45,148 bases of DNA from RUG626 sp051866775 (GTDB lineage: Bacteria; Bacillota; Clostridia; Oscillospirales; Oscillospiraceae): positions 1 to 45,148 of the forward strand of contig JBJDXR010000024.1 of NCBI GenBank assembly GCA_051866775.1, in the 5' to 3' direction. Made by a program: the position numbers and the translations under genes. Positions 8,950-16,791 of the stretch are shown one piece after another (positions within the stretch are counted from its first letter, which is position 1; the number at the start of each line of letters is the position of its first letter). Below the pieces are notes generated by a model, which saw nothing but the letters and a program-made list of their open reading frames with translations, ran no database searches and was not told the origin of the DNA.

Positions 8950-9554
8950 AGCTGATACTTGCGTCGAATAACAAGGATAAGCTCCGGGAGATCCGGGAGA
9001 TACTCTCCGGCACCGGGCTGGAGGTGATCTCCCAGAGAGAGGCGGGCTGCAGCTTTGAGGCCGAGGAAAACGGCAAGACCTTCAGGGAAAATGCCCGCAT
9101 AAAGGCCAGAGCCGCCATGGAGGCCACCGGAATTGCCGCGCTTGCAGACGATTCCGGACTTGAGGTAAACGCCATGGACGGCGGGCCTGGGATATATTCC
9201 GCACGTTACGGCGGTGTGGAACTTTCTTACGATAAAAAGTGTCAGATGATATTAGATGAGGTCGCCGCCGGAGATGGCGACAGGGGCGCGAGATTTAAGT
9301 GCAGCGTCGTCTGCGTGTTCCCAAACGGCGATGAGATATGTGCCGACGGTGTGATCGAAGGAAATATCGGCGCGGCTCCGGAGGGAAACGGCGGCTTCGG
9401 CTACGACCCCATATTTGTTCCGGAGGGCTTTGCCTGCTCAATGGCGTGCCTGACAGATGATGAGAAAAACGCCATATCCCACAGGGGCAGTGCTTTCAGG
9501 GATTTTGCAGAAAAACTTAACAAATATATGGCGGAACATGAGATAAAGGAGTAA
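8946..9554 (+). CDS. rdgB: XTP/dITP pyrophosphatase (RdgB/HAM1 family)
   Basis: This enzyme hydrolyses non-canonical purine nucleotides (XTP, dITP) to their monophosphates and keeps them out of nucleic acids. The N-terminal LASNNKDKLREI, the central ALADDSGLEV with YSARYGG, and the C-terminal GFGYDPIF and SHRGSAFR motifs are all present in the right order. The length of 202 aa is normal. It starts within the ftsY stop codon (ATGA), so the two genes are translationally coupled, and yhbY follows five bases later. Confidence 0.96.
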   Translation: MKLILASNNKDKLREIREILSGTGLEVISQREAGCSFEAEENGKTFRENARIKARAAMEATGIAALADDSGLEVNAMDGGPGIYSARYGGVELSYDKKCQMILDEVAAGDGDRGARFKCSVVCVFPNGDEICADGVIEGNIGAAPEGNGGFGYDPIFVPEGFACSMACLTDDEKNAISHRGSAFRDFAEKLNKYMAEHEIKE

Positions 9555-9559
9555 AATAG

Positions 9560-9865
9560 ATGCTGACTAGTAAAGAGAGAGCGTACCTCAGGTCACAGGC
9601 CTCCACGCTCGATACTGTCGTTATGGTCGGAAAGGGCGGCGTAACCGATAACGTGGTCATGGAGACTTTAAATGCCCTGAAGGCAAAAGAGCTTATAAAA
9701 GGAAAGGTGCTGGAGAGCGCACTGCTCTCTTCGAGAGAGGTCTGTCAGGAGCTGGCGGACGCCTGCGGCGCCGAGCCTGTGCAGGCTATAGGATCAAAAT
9801 TTGTTCTTTATAAAGAAAATAAGGATATTCCCGAGGAAAAAAGAATAAAATTAAAGAAGCAGTGA
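9560..9865 (+). CDS. yhbY: Ribosome-assembly RNA-binding protein YhbY (CRM domain)
   Basis: This is a 101-aa single CRS1/YhbY (CRM) domain protein that associates with the pre-50S ribosomal subunit. The family signature is visible as TVMVGKGG-type residues near position 25 (VVMVGKGGVTDN), followed by ALKAKELIKGKVL. The basic C-terminal tail KRIKLKKQ suits RNA binding. It sits between rdgB and nadD, its usual place in the Firmicutes nadD-yqeK-rsfS region. The stop codon overlaps the GTG start of the next gene by three bases. Confidence 0.9.
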   Translation: MLTSKERAYLRSQASTLDTVVMVGKGGVTDNVVMETLNALKAKELIKGKVLESALLSSREVCQELADACGAEPVQAIGSKFVLYKENKDIPEEKRIKLKKQ

Positions 9866-11046
9866 TTGACTTGAAAATTGGTATTTTCGGCGGGACTTTT
9901 GATCCGCCCCACAAGGGACACACTTCTGCGGCCAAGGCTGCAATAAAGCAGCTTGGACTTAATAAGCTTTTGGTCATACCGGACGCGGAACCTCCCCATA
10001 AAAGCCTGCCGGAGGATGCTCCGACGGCAGAGGAGCGTCTGGAGCTTACGCGGGCGGCTTTTGGCGGCGTAAAAAAGACCGTTGTGTCCGATATGGAAAT
10101 ATTAAGAGGCGGTATGAGCTATACTGTCGATACGGTCGGCATAGTCGCGGATAAATACCCGGATGCTAAACTGTACCTCCTTATGGGTACGGATATGTTC
10201 CTTTGCTTTGAAACTTGGAAGGAATTCCGTACCATACTGCAGAAGGTAACTTTGGCGGTGTTCTCCCGGCGCTCGGGAGAGACTGATGAGCTTTATATGG
10301 CCGCGGACAGGTTCAGAGAGAGGTATGGGGCGTCAGTTGAGATCGTACTTAACGACGAGGTGGATATATCCTCTACTGATCTGCGGGGGCTTCTGCGCCT
10401 GCGCAGAGGGCTGGAATTTTTGGACGAGCCGGTATATGCTGAGATCATCCGCCGAAGGCCGTACGGGGCAAAGCCTGATTTTTCGTGGCTCCGCAAAAAG
10501 GCTCACGCCATGCTGAAGCCCTCGAGAATTCCGCACGTTATGGGCTGCGAGGAGGAGGCACAGCGCCTTGCAAAGTGGTGGGGTGCCGACGTTGAGAAGG
10601 CCAGAGAGGCCGCCATACTCCATGACATAACAAAGAAAGAGGAACTGGAGGCACAGTTGATATTGTGCCGCAAATATGGTATCATACCTGACGAAATCGA
10701 GCTTAAGGAGGGAAAACTCCTTCACTCAAAGACAGGAGCGGCCATCGCGAAGTACGAATTCGGCTGTGACGATGAGATTTACGGCGCCATATTCTGGCAC
10801 ACCACCGGCAGGGAGAATATGACGCTTCTTGAAAAGGTCATGTATATGGCCGATTATATTGAACCGACCCGCAGCTTCGATGGGGTGGATAAGCTGCGCA
10901 GGCTGGCATACGAGGATATAGACAAGGCGCTTAAATTGGGCTTTGAGATGAGCATCGATGATATGAGGGAGCGGGGGATAGTACCTCATAGCAGGACTAT
11001 GAGAGCGCTTGAGTGGATCACAGAGGTATTAAAGGATAAAGAATAA
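9862..11046 (+). CDS. nadD: Fused NadD nicotinate-nucleotide adenylyltransferase / YqeK-type HD hydrolase
   Basis: Residues 1-195 are NadD, which makes deamido-NAD from nicotinate mononucleotide and ATP. The nucleotidyltransferase motif GTFDPPHKGH is at 11-20 and the ISSTDLR motif at 169-175. Residues about 210-394 are an HD-domain hydrolase of the YqeK type, known as a symmetrical Ap4A hydrolase. It shows H225, the HD pair H254-D255, and a later FWHT...ADYIEP segment. In B. subtilis these are two adjacent genes, nadD and yqeK; here one uninterrupted frame encodes both. GTG 9862 overlaps the yhbY stop; TTG 9871 is an alternative start only three codons inside. The fusion would tie NAD synthesis and diadenosine polyphosphate clearance into one polypeptide. 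The functional consequence is inference. Confidence 0.93.
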   Translation: MIDLKIGIFGGTFDPPHKGHTSAAKAAIKQLGLNKLLVIPDAEPPHKSLPEDAPTAEERLELTRAAFGGVKKTVVSDMEILRGGMSYTVDTVGIVADKYPDAKLYLLMGTDMFLCFETWKEFRTILQKVTLAVFSRRSGETDELYMAADRFRERYGASVEIVLNDEVDISSTDLRGLLRLRRGLEFLDEPVYAEIIRRRPYGAKPDFSWLRKKAHAMLKPSRIPHVMGCEEEAQRLAKWWGADVEKAREAAILHDITKKEELEAQLILCRKYGIIPDEIELKEGKLLHSKTGAAIAKYEFGCDDEIYGAIFWHTTGRENMTLLEKVMYMADYIEPTRSFDGVDKLRRLAYEDIDKALKLGFEMSIDDMRERGIVPHSRTMRALEWITEVLKDKE

Positions 11047-12623
11047 TGAAGCTTTTTGGCAGTAATAAACGTTCAAAGCATCTGAGCGGTTCCTCCGGAC
11101 GTGAAACGGCCGGTAAGGAGAATACCCGCGTAAATACAAATAAAAAATCCCCCGGAAAAGGAAAAAAGAAGAAAAATAAGCTGCTGCGAGTTATTATAAT
11201 AGTGCTTGCGGTTATAATTGCCCTTGTCATCGCAGCTCTGGCATACTGGTTTACGGCAGTAAAGCCGCCGGATGTGGTTCAGAATAAACGTCAGCCTCAT
11301 GATGGCAGCGGCAATCTGATAAATTCAGATAACCCTGAGGAACCGGTTGTTGATAACAGAACCGGTGAAAAGTACACCTTCCTGGCCGTGGGTATGGACG
11401 ACGGCAACGGAAATACTGACACTATCATGGTGGCGACCTTTGACACAAGCGACTATACTCTGAACGTCGTGAGCATCCCGCGGGATACCCTTGTAAACGT
11501 CTCCTGGTCGGTAAAGAAGGCAAACACCCTCTACGCTTACGGCGGAGTTGACGGCTTAAAGGCAGGAATCGCGGATATTATCGGCTACGATGTCGACTTT
11601 TACGCTATAATTGACCTGAACGCGTTTATTGAGCTGGTGGATGCCATCGGCGGGATATACTTTGACGTACCGCAAAACATGAACTACAGCGACCCTGCAC
11701 AGGATCTCTATATAAACATCAGCAAGGGGCCGCAGACACTCAGCGGCGAGGACGCCATGAAGGTTTGGCGCTTCAGGGCGACATATGCTCAGGGCGACAT
11801 AAAGCGGATCGAGGTCCAGCACGACCTTCTTATGGCCGCTGCAAAACAGATACTTGATAATGTTGACAGCGTGCCGATAACCACGCTTGCTGATATATTC
11901 ATCAACGACGTCAAAACGGATTTGACCTACGGCAATATAATTTGGTTTGCAAAAGAGCTTCTCAAGATGGATCTTGAGAATATAAACATCATGACTATTC
12001 CGGAAAATTATGCCGACGAGGTAAACGGCATATCCTACCCGACGATATATGTGGATGAGTGGCTTGAGATGCTCAATACCTATCTCAACCCCTTCGATGA
12101 CCCGATCGTTGAGACGGATCTGAGCATATTGACACGAAACAGCTCCGGCAAGCTTTATTCAACTGACGGCGTGTATAACGCCAAGTCCTCCTGGGGCAAC
12201 GGAGGTTCCTCAAGTTCTTCGGGAGGTTCAAGCTCCGGCGGCTCAAGTTCCGGAGGGACAAGCTCCGGCAGTAATTCAAACGGTAATTCCGGAGGAACGA
12301 CGACCGACCCCGGCACCACTGATCCCGGAGCTACCGATCCGGGCGTAACTGACCCGGGAACGACAGACCCTGGAACTACCGACCCGGGTACCACGGATCC
12401 CGGAACGACTGATCCGGGCACTACAGCCCCCGGTACTGGAGAAGAGACCACAGACCCCGGCACCACAGATCCCGGCGGGACCGGGCCGGATCCTGATCCG
12501 GGCGCCGGAAGCGGTGAAGGCAATAATGGAAACGAGGACCCAGGTTATATAATTGTTGATGACGGTGCTGGAAATAATGCGGACCAGCCTGCTGATCCGG
12601 TGAACGGAGAGAATCAGGGATAG
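11046..12623 (+). CDS. LytR-CpsA-Psr (LCP) family cell-wall glycopolymer ligase with repetitive tail
   Basis: LCP proteins transfer teichoic acid or capsular glycopolymers from lipid carriers to peptidoglycan on the outer face of the membrane. A basic cytoplasmic head (1-46) precedes one transmembrane helix (about 48-69). The LCP domain runs from about 110 to 330, with FLAVGMDD, SIPRDTLV (the phosphate-binding Arg) and a later WRFRATYAQGD motif. The last 145 or so residues are low complexity: first Ser/Gly rich, then repeats of Thr-Asp-Pro-Gly-Thr, then an acidic Gly/Asn-rich end. Such a tail may span or stick to the wall. The gene overlaps the nadD-yqeK stop by one base. Nothing in the sequence identifies its glycopolymer. 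Confidence 0.92.
   Translation: MKLFGSNKRSKHLSGSSGRETAGKENTRVNTNKKSPGKGKKKKNKLLRVIIIVLAVIIALVIAALAYWFTAVKPPDVVQNKRQPHDGSGNLINSDNPEEPVVDNRTGEKYTFLAVGMDDGNGNTDTIMVATFDTSDYTLNVVSIPRDTLVNVSWSVKKANTLYAYGGVDGLKAGIADIIGYDVDFYAIIDLNAFIELVDAIGGIYFDVPQNMNYSDPAQDLYINISKGPQTLSGEDAMKVWRFRATYAQGDIKRIEVQHDLLMAAAKQILDNVDSVPITTLADIFINDVKTDLTYGNIIWFAKELLKMDLENINIMTIPENYADEVNGISYPTIYVDEWLEMLNTYLNPFDDPIVETDLSILTRNSSGKLYSTDGVYNAKSSWGNGGSSSSSGGSSSGGSSSGGTSSGSNSNGNSGGTTTDPGTTDPGATDPGVTDPGTTDPGTTDPGTTDPGTTDPGTTAPGTGEETTDPGTTDPGGTGPDPDPGAGSGEGNNGNEDPGYIIVDDGAGNNADQPADPVNGENQG
12302..12480 (+). repeat. 15-base tandem repeats encoding TDPGT units in the LCP tail
   Basis: About ten imperfect copies of a 15-base unit encode Thr-Asp-Pro-Gly-Thr/Ala/Val. 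The repeats vary mainly at third codon positions while the peptide is conserved, so the selection appears to be on the protein. Copy number may vary between strains. Confidence 0.85.
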
Positions 12624-12663
12624 AGATTTAACGGCAAAATTGCCGTCGTAAAGGAGAGTTTTA

Positions 12664-13023
12664 ATGTTAACACCATTGGAAATAGCTCAGGAGGCAGTAA
12701 AGGTACTGGATGCAAAAAAGGCCGAGAACGTGCGTATGCTGGAGACAAGCAGCATTACCGTGCTTGCCGATTACTTTATAATCTGCACGGCAAGCTCCAC
12801 CACCCATATAAAGACGCTTGCCGACGAGGTGGACAAGGCCCTGTCCGAAAAGGGGGAGCCGCCTATCCGTACTGAGGGCTACCGCTCCGGCGGCTGGGTG
12901 CTTGTGGACTTTGGCTGTGTCGTCGTACACATATTTACCGATGAGACGAGAAAGTTTTATAATCTGGAGCATCTGTGGTCAGACGCACCGCAGGTAGACG
13001 TCAGCGCGCTTTTGACAGAATGA
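12664..13023 (+). CDS. rsfS: Ribosomal silencing factor RsfS
   Basis: RsfS binds ribosomal protein uL14 and blocks joining of the subunits when nutrients are scarce. The protein shows ALDAKKAENV-like sequence at the start, the conserved ADYFIICTASSTTH segment near residue 37, and GGWVLVDFG...VHIFTDETRKFYNLE near the C-terminus. At 119 aa it is full length. The ribosome binding site AAAGGAGA precedes ATG 12664, and a small hairpin (ACGGCA 12631-12636 with TGCCGT 12641-12646) lies just upstream. It sits between the LCP gene and leuS, the usual position after nadD-yqeK. Confidence 0.95.
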   Translation: MLTPLEIAQEAVKVLDAKKAENVRMLETSSITVLADYFIICTASSTTHIKTLADEVDKALSEKGEPPIRTEGYRSGGWVLVDFGCVVVHIFTDETRKFYNLEHLWSDAPQVDVSALLTE

Positions 13024-13065
13024 GCCTCTCCGATATTTCGGAGGGGATAAAGGGAGAAACAATAA

Positions 13066-15480
13066 ATGAAATACGAATTTTCGCGCATTGAAAAAAAGTG
13101 GCAGGAGAGATGGGAGAAGGAAAAGCCCTTTAAGGCTGTGACCGGCTCGGATAAGCCCAAGTTTTACGGACTTATCGAGTTTCCATACCCATCAGGGGAG
13201 GGACTCCACGTGGGACACCCGCGCCCCTACACGGCTATGGACATAATAGCCAGAAAAAAACGTATGCAGGGCTACAACGTCCTGTTTCCCATTGGCTTTG
13301 ACGCCTTCGGACTGCCGACGGAGAACTATGCCATTAAGAATAAAATCCACCCTGCGGAGGTCACAAAGCGCAACATCGCCCGTTTTACCGATCAGCTCAA
13401 GATGCTGGGCTACTCCTTTGACTGGGACAGAGTGGTGAACACCACCGATCCTGAGTATTATAAGTGGACGCAGTGGATATTTATCCAGATGTTTAAGGCC
13501 GGTCTTGCCTATAAGACCAAGATGCCTGTGAACTGGTGCACCTCCTGTAAGTGTGTACTGGCCAACGAGGAGGTTGTAAACGGCGTTTGCGAGCGCTGCG
13601 GCAGCGAGGTGGTCCGCAAGGAAAAGAGCCAGTGGATGCTGAAGATAACCGCTTATGCCCAGCGCCTCTTAGATGATCTTGACGATGTGGACTTTATTGA
13701 AAGGGTTAAGACCCAGCAGCGCAACTGGATCGGCCGCAGTGTCGGCGCAGAGGCGGACTTTGATACCACCGAGGGGGATAAGCTCCGCATATTTACCACC
13801 CGTCCGGACACAATGTTCGGCGCAACATACATGGTCATTTCCCCAGAGCATGAGATACTTAAAAAGTGGGCGCCCAAGTGTGAGAACCTGGCGGAGATCG
13901 AGGAGTATCAGCGCGCCGCCGCACGCAAGTCTGATTTTGAGCGTACCGAGGTGGCCAAGGAGAAGACCGGCGTGGAGATAAAGGGAGTAAGGGCCATTAA
14001 TCCCGTGACCGGCGCAGAGATACCTATCTTCATATCTGACTACGTTCTTGCGACCTACGGCACCGGCGCAATAATGGCAGTCCCGGCACACGATGAGCGC
14101 GACTGGGATTTTGCGAAGAAGTTTGATCTCCCGATAATCGAGGTCGTAAAGGGCGGAAATGTTCAGGAGTCCGCTTTTACCGACTGTGAGACCGGAGTCA
14201 TGGTAAACTCAGGCTTCCTTGACGGTATGCCCGTGGAAGAGGCGAAGAAGTGTATCACCAAGTGGCTTGAGGATAAGGGGCTGGGCGCCGAGAAGGTGAA
14301 CTTTAAGCTCCGCGATTGGGTATTCTCCCGTCAGAGATATTGGGGAGAGCCTATACCGATAGTCCACTGCGACAAGTGCGGTTATGTACCGGTTCCGGAG
14401 GACCAGCTTCCGCTCACCCTTCCTGATGTTGAAAATTATGAGACGACCGATACCGGTGAGTCTCCCCTCTCCACTATGACAGACTGGATAAACACCACCT
14501 GCCCGCACTGTGGAGGGCCTGCAAAGCGAGAAACCGACACAATGCCCCAGTGGGCAGGTTCCAGCTGGTATTTCCTGCGCTACATGGATCCGGACAACAA
14601 GGATGCCCTTGCCTCAAAGGAAGCCCTTGACTACTGGTCCCCGGTGGACTGGTACAATGGAGGAATGGAGCATACAACGCTGCACCTGCTATATTCCCGC
14701 TTCTGGCACAAGTTCCTGTACGACATCGGAGTGGTGCCAACCAAAGAGCCGTACCAGAAGAGGACGAGCCACGGCATGATCCTTGGCGAGGGCGGAGAAA
14801 AGATGTCCAAGTCCCGGGGAAATGTCATAAATCCCAACGATATCGTTGCGGAGTTTGGCGCCGATACCCTTAGGCTATATATTATGTTCATAGGCGACTT
14901 TGAAAAGGCCGCCCCGTGGAACGACAACGCGGTCAAGGGCTGCAAGCGTTTCCTTGACAGGGTTTGGAACCTTGCTGAAAATAAGCTGGATGGCGATGAT
15001 ACGGTATCCTCTGTAAACGAGGCTGAGGTACACCGTACTATAAAGAAGGTCAGCGAGGACATTGAGAGCATGAAGTTCAATACGGCTATTGCCGCGCTTA
15101 TGGGACTTGTTAACGTCTACTATGAGCACAAGCCCTCCCGCGGTGATATAAAAGTATTGCTTGAACTGCTCTCGCCCTTTGCCCCGCACATTGTCGAGGA
15201 GCTGTGGGAGATCCAGGGCTTTGAGGGTTACGCAGGCAGCGCCCAGTGGCCGGAGTATGACGAGAGCAAGACGGTGGAAAGCGAGAAGGAGATAGCCGTT
15301 CAGGTAAACGGAAAGCTCCGCTGCACGGCTGTTGTCCCAATGGATGCCGATGACGATACTGTTTTGAGCATTGTAAAGCAGCAGGAGAAGATCGTCAGGG
15401 CGATGGAAGGCATGGAGATAGTCAAGACTATCGTCGTAAAAAACAAGCTTGTTAATCTTATTCTTCGTCCTGTAAAATAA
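13066..15480 (+). CDS. leuS: Leucyl-tRNA synthetase
   Basis: This enzyme charges tRNA-Leu with leucine. It is a class I synthetase with the HIGH-type motif HVGH at 48-51, a CP1 editing domain in the middle, and KMSKS at about 579-583. Zinc-type cysteine pairs are visible in the first third (CTSCKC...CERCG) and again in the later CDKCG...CPHCGG region. The length of 804 aa matches bacterial LeuRS. The ribosome binding site is AGGGAG. The 42-base gap after rsfS holds only a small hairpin (CTCCGA/TCGGAG), so there is no room for the T-box leader that often controls leuS in Firmicutes. Expression presumably follows the smc-to-leuS unit. Confidence 0.97.
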   Translation: MKYEFSRIEKKWQERWEKEKPFKAVTGSDKPKFYGLIEFPYPSGEGLHVGHPRPYTAMDIIARKKRMQGYNVLFPIGFDAFGLPTENYAIKNKIHPAEVTKRNIARFTDQLKMLGYSFDWDRVVNTTDPEYYKWTQWIFIQMFKAGLAYKTKMPVNWCTSCKCVLANEEVVNGVCERCGSEVVRKEKSQWMLKITAYAQRLLDDLDDVDFIERVKTQQRNWIGRSVGAEADFDTTEGDKLRIFTTRPDTMFGATYMVISPEHEILKKWAPKCENLAEIEEYQRAAARKSDFERTEVAKEKTGVEIKGVRAINPVTGAEIPIFISDYVLATYGTGAIMAVPAHDERDWDFAKKFDLPIIEVVKGGNVQESAFTDCETGVMVNSGFLDGMPVEEAKKCITKWLEDKGLGAEKVNFKLRDWVFSRQRYWGEPIPIVHCDKCGYVPVPEDQLPLTLPDVENYETTDTGESPLSTMTDWINTTCPHCGGPAKRETDTMPQWAGSSWYFLRYMDPDNKDALASKEALDYWSPVDWYNGGMEHTTLHLLYSRFWHKFLYDIGVVPTKEPYQKRTSHGMILGEGGEKMSKSRGNVINPNDIVAEFGADTLRLYIMFIGDFEKAAPWNDNAVKGCKRFLDRVWNLAENKLDGDDTVSSVNEAEVHRTIKKVSEDIESMKFNTAIAALMGLVNVYYEHKPSRGDIKVLLELLSPFAPHIVEELWEIQGFEGYAGSAQWPEYDESKTVESEKEIAVQVNGKLRCTAVVPMDADDDTVLSIVKQQEKIVRAMEGMEIVKTIVVKNKLVNLILRPVK

Positions 15481-15486
15481 AAGATA

Positions 15487-15515
15487 TTGACAATCAGGGT
15501 CGAGCAAATTATAAT
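15487..15515 (+). promoter_or_regulatory. Perfect consensus SigA promoter for rpsU
   Basis: TTGACA (15487-15492) and TATAAT (15510-15515) are both exact consensus hexamers with a 17-base spacer. They start seven bases after the leuS stop, so rpsU is expected to be transcribed strongly and independently. Confidence 0.9.
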
Positions 15516-15544
15516 AGATACCGTTGGTTTTGAGCAAAATCATG

Positions 15545-15600
15545 CCGACTCTCCGGTCTCCCCGGAGAATATTAAGCACAAAGCGCATAGCGCAAGTCGG
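15545..15600 (+). promoter_or_regulatory. Structured 5' leader of rpsU (possible three-way junction)
   Basis: An outer stem CCGACT (15545-15550) pairs with AGTCGG (15595-15600). It encloses two hairpins: CTCCGG (15551-15556)/CCGGAG (15562-15567), stacked directly on the outer stem, and GCGC (15583-15586)/GCGC (15590-15593). The expected transcript has a leader of about 93 bases. Autoregulation by S21 is a guess, and I do not recognise a named leader family. Confidence 0.5.
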
Positions 15601-15614
15601 AGGGAGGGGAAAAG

Positions 15615-15800
15615 ATGTCAGAAGTCCATGTGAAGGAAAATGAGTCGCTGGACAGTGCGCTGAAGAGATTCAAACGCAACTGTGCAAAGGCGGGCGTTCT
15701 CTCCGATCTTAGGAAAAAGGAATATTATCAAAGTCCTAGCGTCAAACGCCGTAAAAAATCCGAAGCGGCACGCAAAAACAAGAATAAGAGATACTATTGA
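15615..15800 (+). CDS. rpsU: 30S ribosomal protein S21
   Basis: S21 is a small, very basic protein of the 30S platform near the anti-Shine-Dalgarno region. The 61-aa product begins with SEVHVKENESLDSALKRFKR and ends in a Lys/Arg-rich tail (KNKNKRYY), the usual layout of the family. The ribosome binding site GGAGGGAGG is strong. It is expressed from its own consensus promoter through a structured leader and is followed by a long hairpin without a T-run. Confidence 0.96.
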   Translation: MSEVHVKENESLDSALKRFKRNCAKAGVLSDLRKKEYYQSPSVKRRKKSEAARKNKNKRYY

Positions 15801-15808
15801 GTATCAGT

Positions 15809-15845
15809 GTTCAATCCGGCTTATGCATATAAGTCCGGATTGAAC
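15809..15845 (+). other. Long hairpin between rpsU and nfnA
   Basis: GTTCAATCCGG (15809-15819) pairs with CCGGATTGAAC (15835-15845). CTTAT/ATAAG continues the helix inside, giving about 16 base pairs with one bulged T and a GCAT loop. No T-run follows, so it may stabilise the rpsU mRNA end or be a U-poor terminator. Confidence 0.7.
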
Positions 15846-15851
15846 TGTATC

Positions 15852-15880
15852 TGGACAGGCTATGTACATAAATACATACT
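15852..15880 (+). promoter_or_regulatory. Candidate promoter for nfnAB
   Basis: TGGACA (15852-15857) and CATACT (15875-15880) have a 17-base spacer. An alternative extended -10, TGCTAAAAT, is at 15885-15893. Either would serve nfnA after the rpsU hairpin, and the exact choice is uncertain. Confidence 0.4.
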
Positions 15881-15942
15881 GCTATGCTAAAATCGTTATT
15901 AATTTAACAAGTTGTCCAATTTTATTATTTGAGGTGATAGAA

Positions 15943-16791
15943 ATGCCCCGGAAATACGAAATAGTAAAAAAGGAAGTCCTGACGCCCGAGATCACCCGCA
16001 TATCGGTCTATGCGCCGCTCATTGCGAAAAAGGCCAAGGCGGGTCAGTTCATCATTCTCCGCGCCGATGATTCGGGTGAGAGGATACCCCTCACCATCTC
16101 CAGCTGTGACGGGGACAATGTCACGGTCGTATTCCAGAAGATCGGCGACTCAACTATGACTCTCGATGAGATACCCGAGGGCGGCTGCCTTGCCGACTTT
16201 GTCGGACCGCTGGGAGTTCCAACTGAGATCGGCGGATGCAAAAAAGCTGCTGTTGTGGGAGGCGGCCTCGGATGTGCCATAGCGCTGCCGGTTGCCAAGG
16301 CGCTGCATGACAGCGGCGTTGAGGTCGACCTTATAGGCGGCTTTAAAACAAAGGACATCATCATCCTTGAGGATGAGATGAAAAACGCCTGCACAAATCT
16401 CTACATCTGCACAGACGACGGCTCTTATGGCTATAACGGCTTTACCACAAACAAGCTGCAGGAGCTGATCGACGGCGGGGAGAAGTACGACCGTGTCTAC
16501 GCCATTGGCCCGCTTGTTATGATGAAGTTTGTTTGCAGGATCACGGAAAAGTACGATATCCCGACTATTGTCAGTATGAACCCCATCATGATAGACGGCA
16601 CCGGAATGTGTGGCTGCTGTCGTGTAACTGTGGGTGGGGAGGTCAAATTTGCCTGTGTTGACGGCCCTGATTTTGACGGCCACAAGGTAGACTTTGACGA
16701 GACCATAGCCCGTGCTGCGACCTATAAGGAATTTGAGGATATGCGCCGCAAAAATCACACTTGCAGACTGGAGGGTATGTCAAATGGCTGA
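15943..16791 (+). CDS. nfnA: NfnA: NADH-dependent ferredoxin:NADP oxidoreductase, small (FAD/[2Fe-2S]) subunit
   Basis: With NfnB this subunit forms an electron-bifurcating transhydrogenase that couples reduced ferredoxin and NADH to NADP reduction in anaerobes. The 282-aa protein has a ferredoxin-reductase FAD domain (RIPLTISS segment), an NAD-binding GGGLGCAIALP segment, and a C-terminal cysteine cluster (GMCGCCRVT ... FACVDGP) that would hold a [2Fe-2S] centre. The frame is open from 15862, but ATG 15943 has GAGGTGAT in front and matches the family start, so I use it. It overlaps nfnB by eight bases. The same family is annotated as sulfide dehydrogenase SudB or as a dihydroorotate dehydrogenase electron transfer subunit; the NfnB partner favours Nfn. 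Confidence 0.88.
   Translation: MPRKYEIVKKEVLTPEITRISVYAPLIAKKAKAGQFIILRADDSGERIPLTISSCDGDNVTVVFQKIGDSTMTLDEIPEGGCLADFVGPLGVPTEIGGCKKAAVVGGGLGCAIALPVAKALHDSGVEVDLIGGFKTKDIIILEDEMKNACTNLYICTDDGSYGYNGFTTNKLQELIDGGEKYDRVYAIGPLVMMKFVCRITEKYDIPTIVSMNPIMIDGTGMCGCCRVTVGGEVKFACVDGPDFDGHKVDFDETIARAATYKEFEDMRRKNHTCRLEGMSNG

Noticed and set aside
12302..12480. Tandem repeat as a possible CRISPR array
   Set aside because: The repeats are 15 bases, contiguous, in frame, and encode TDPGT units of the LCP protein; there are no spacers.
13024..13065. T-box leader for leuS
   Set aside because: The gap is only 42 bases and holds one small hairpin, with no room for a T-box specifier stem and antiterminator.
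15862..15942. N-terminal extension of NfnA
   Set aside because: GAGGTGAT before ATG 15943 and the family start support the shorter protein; the extension overlaps the promoter/leader region.
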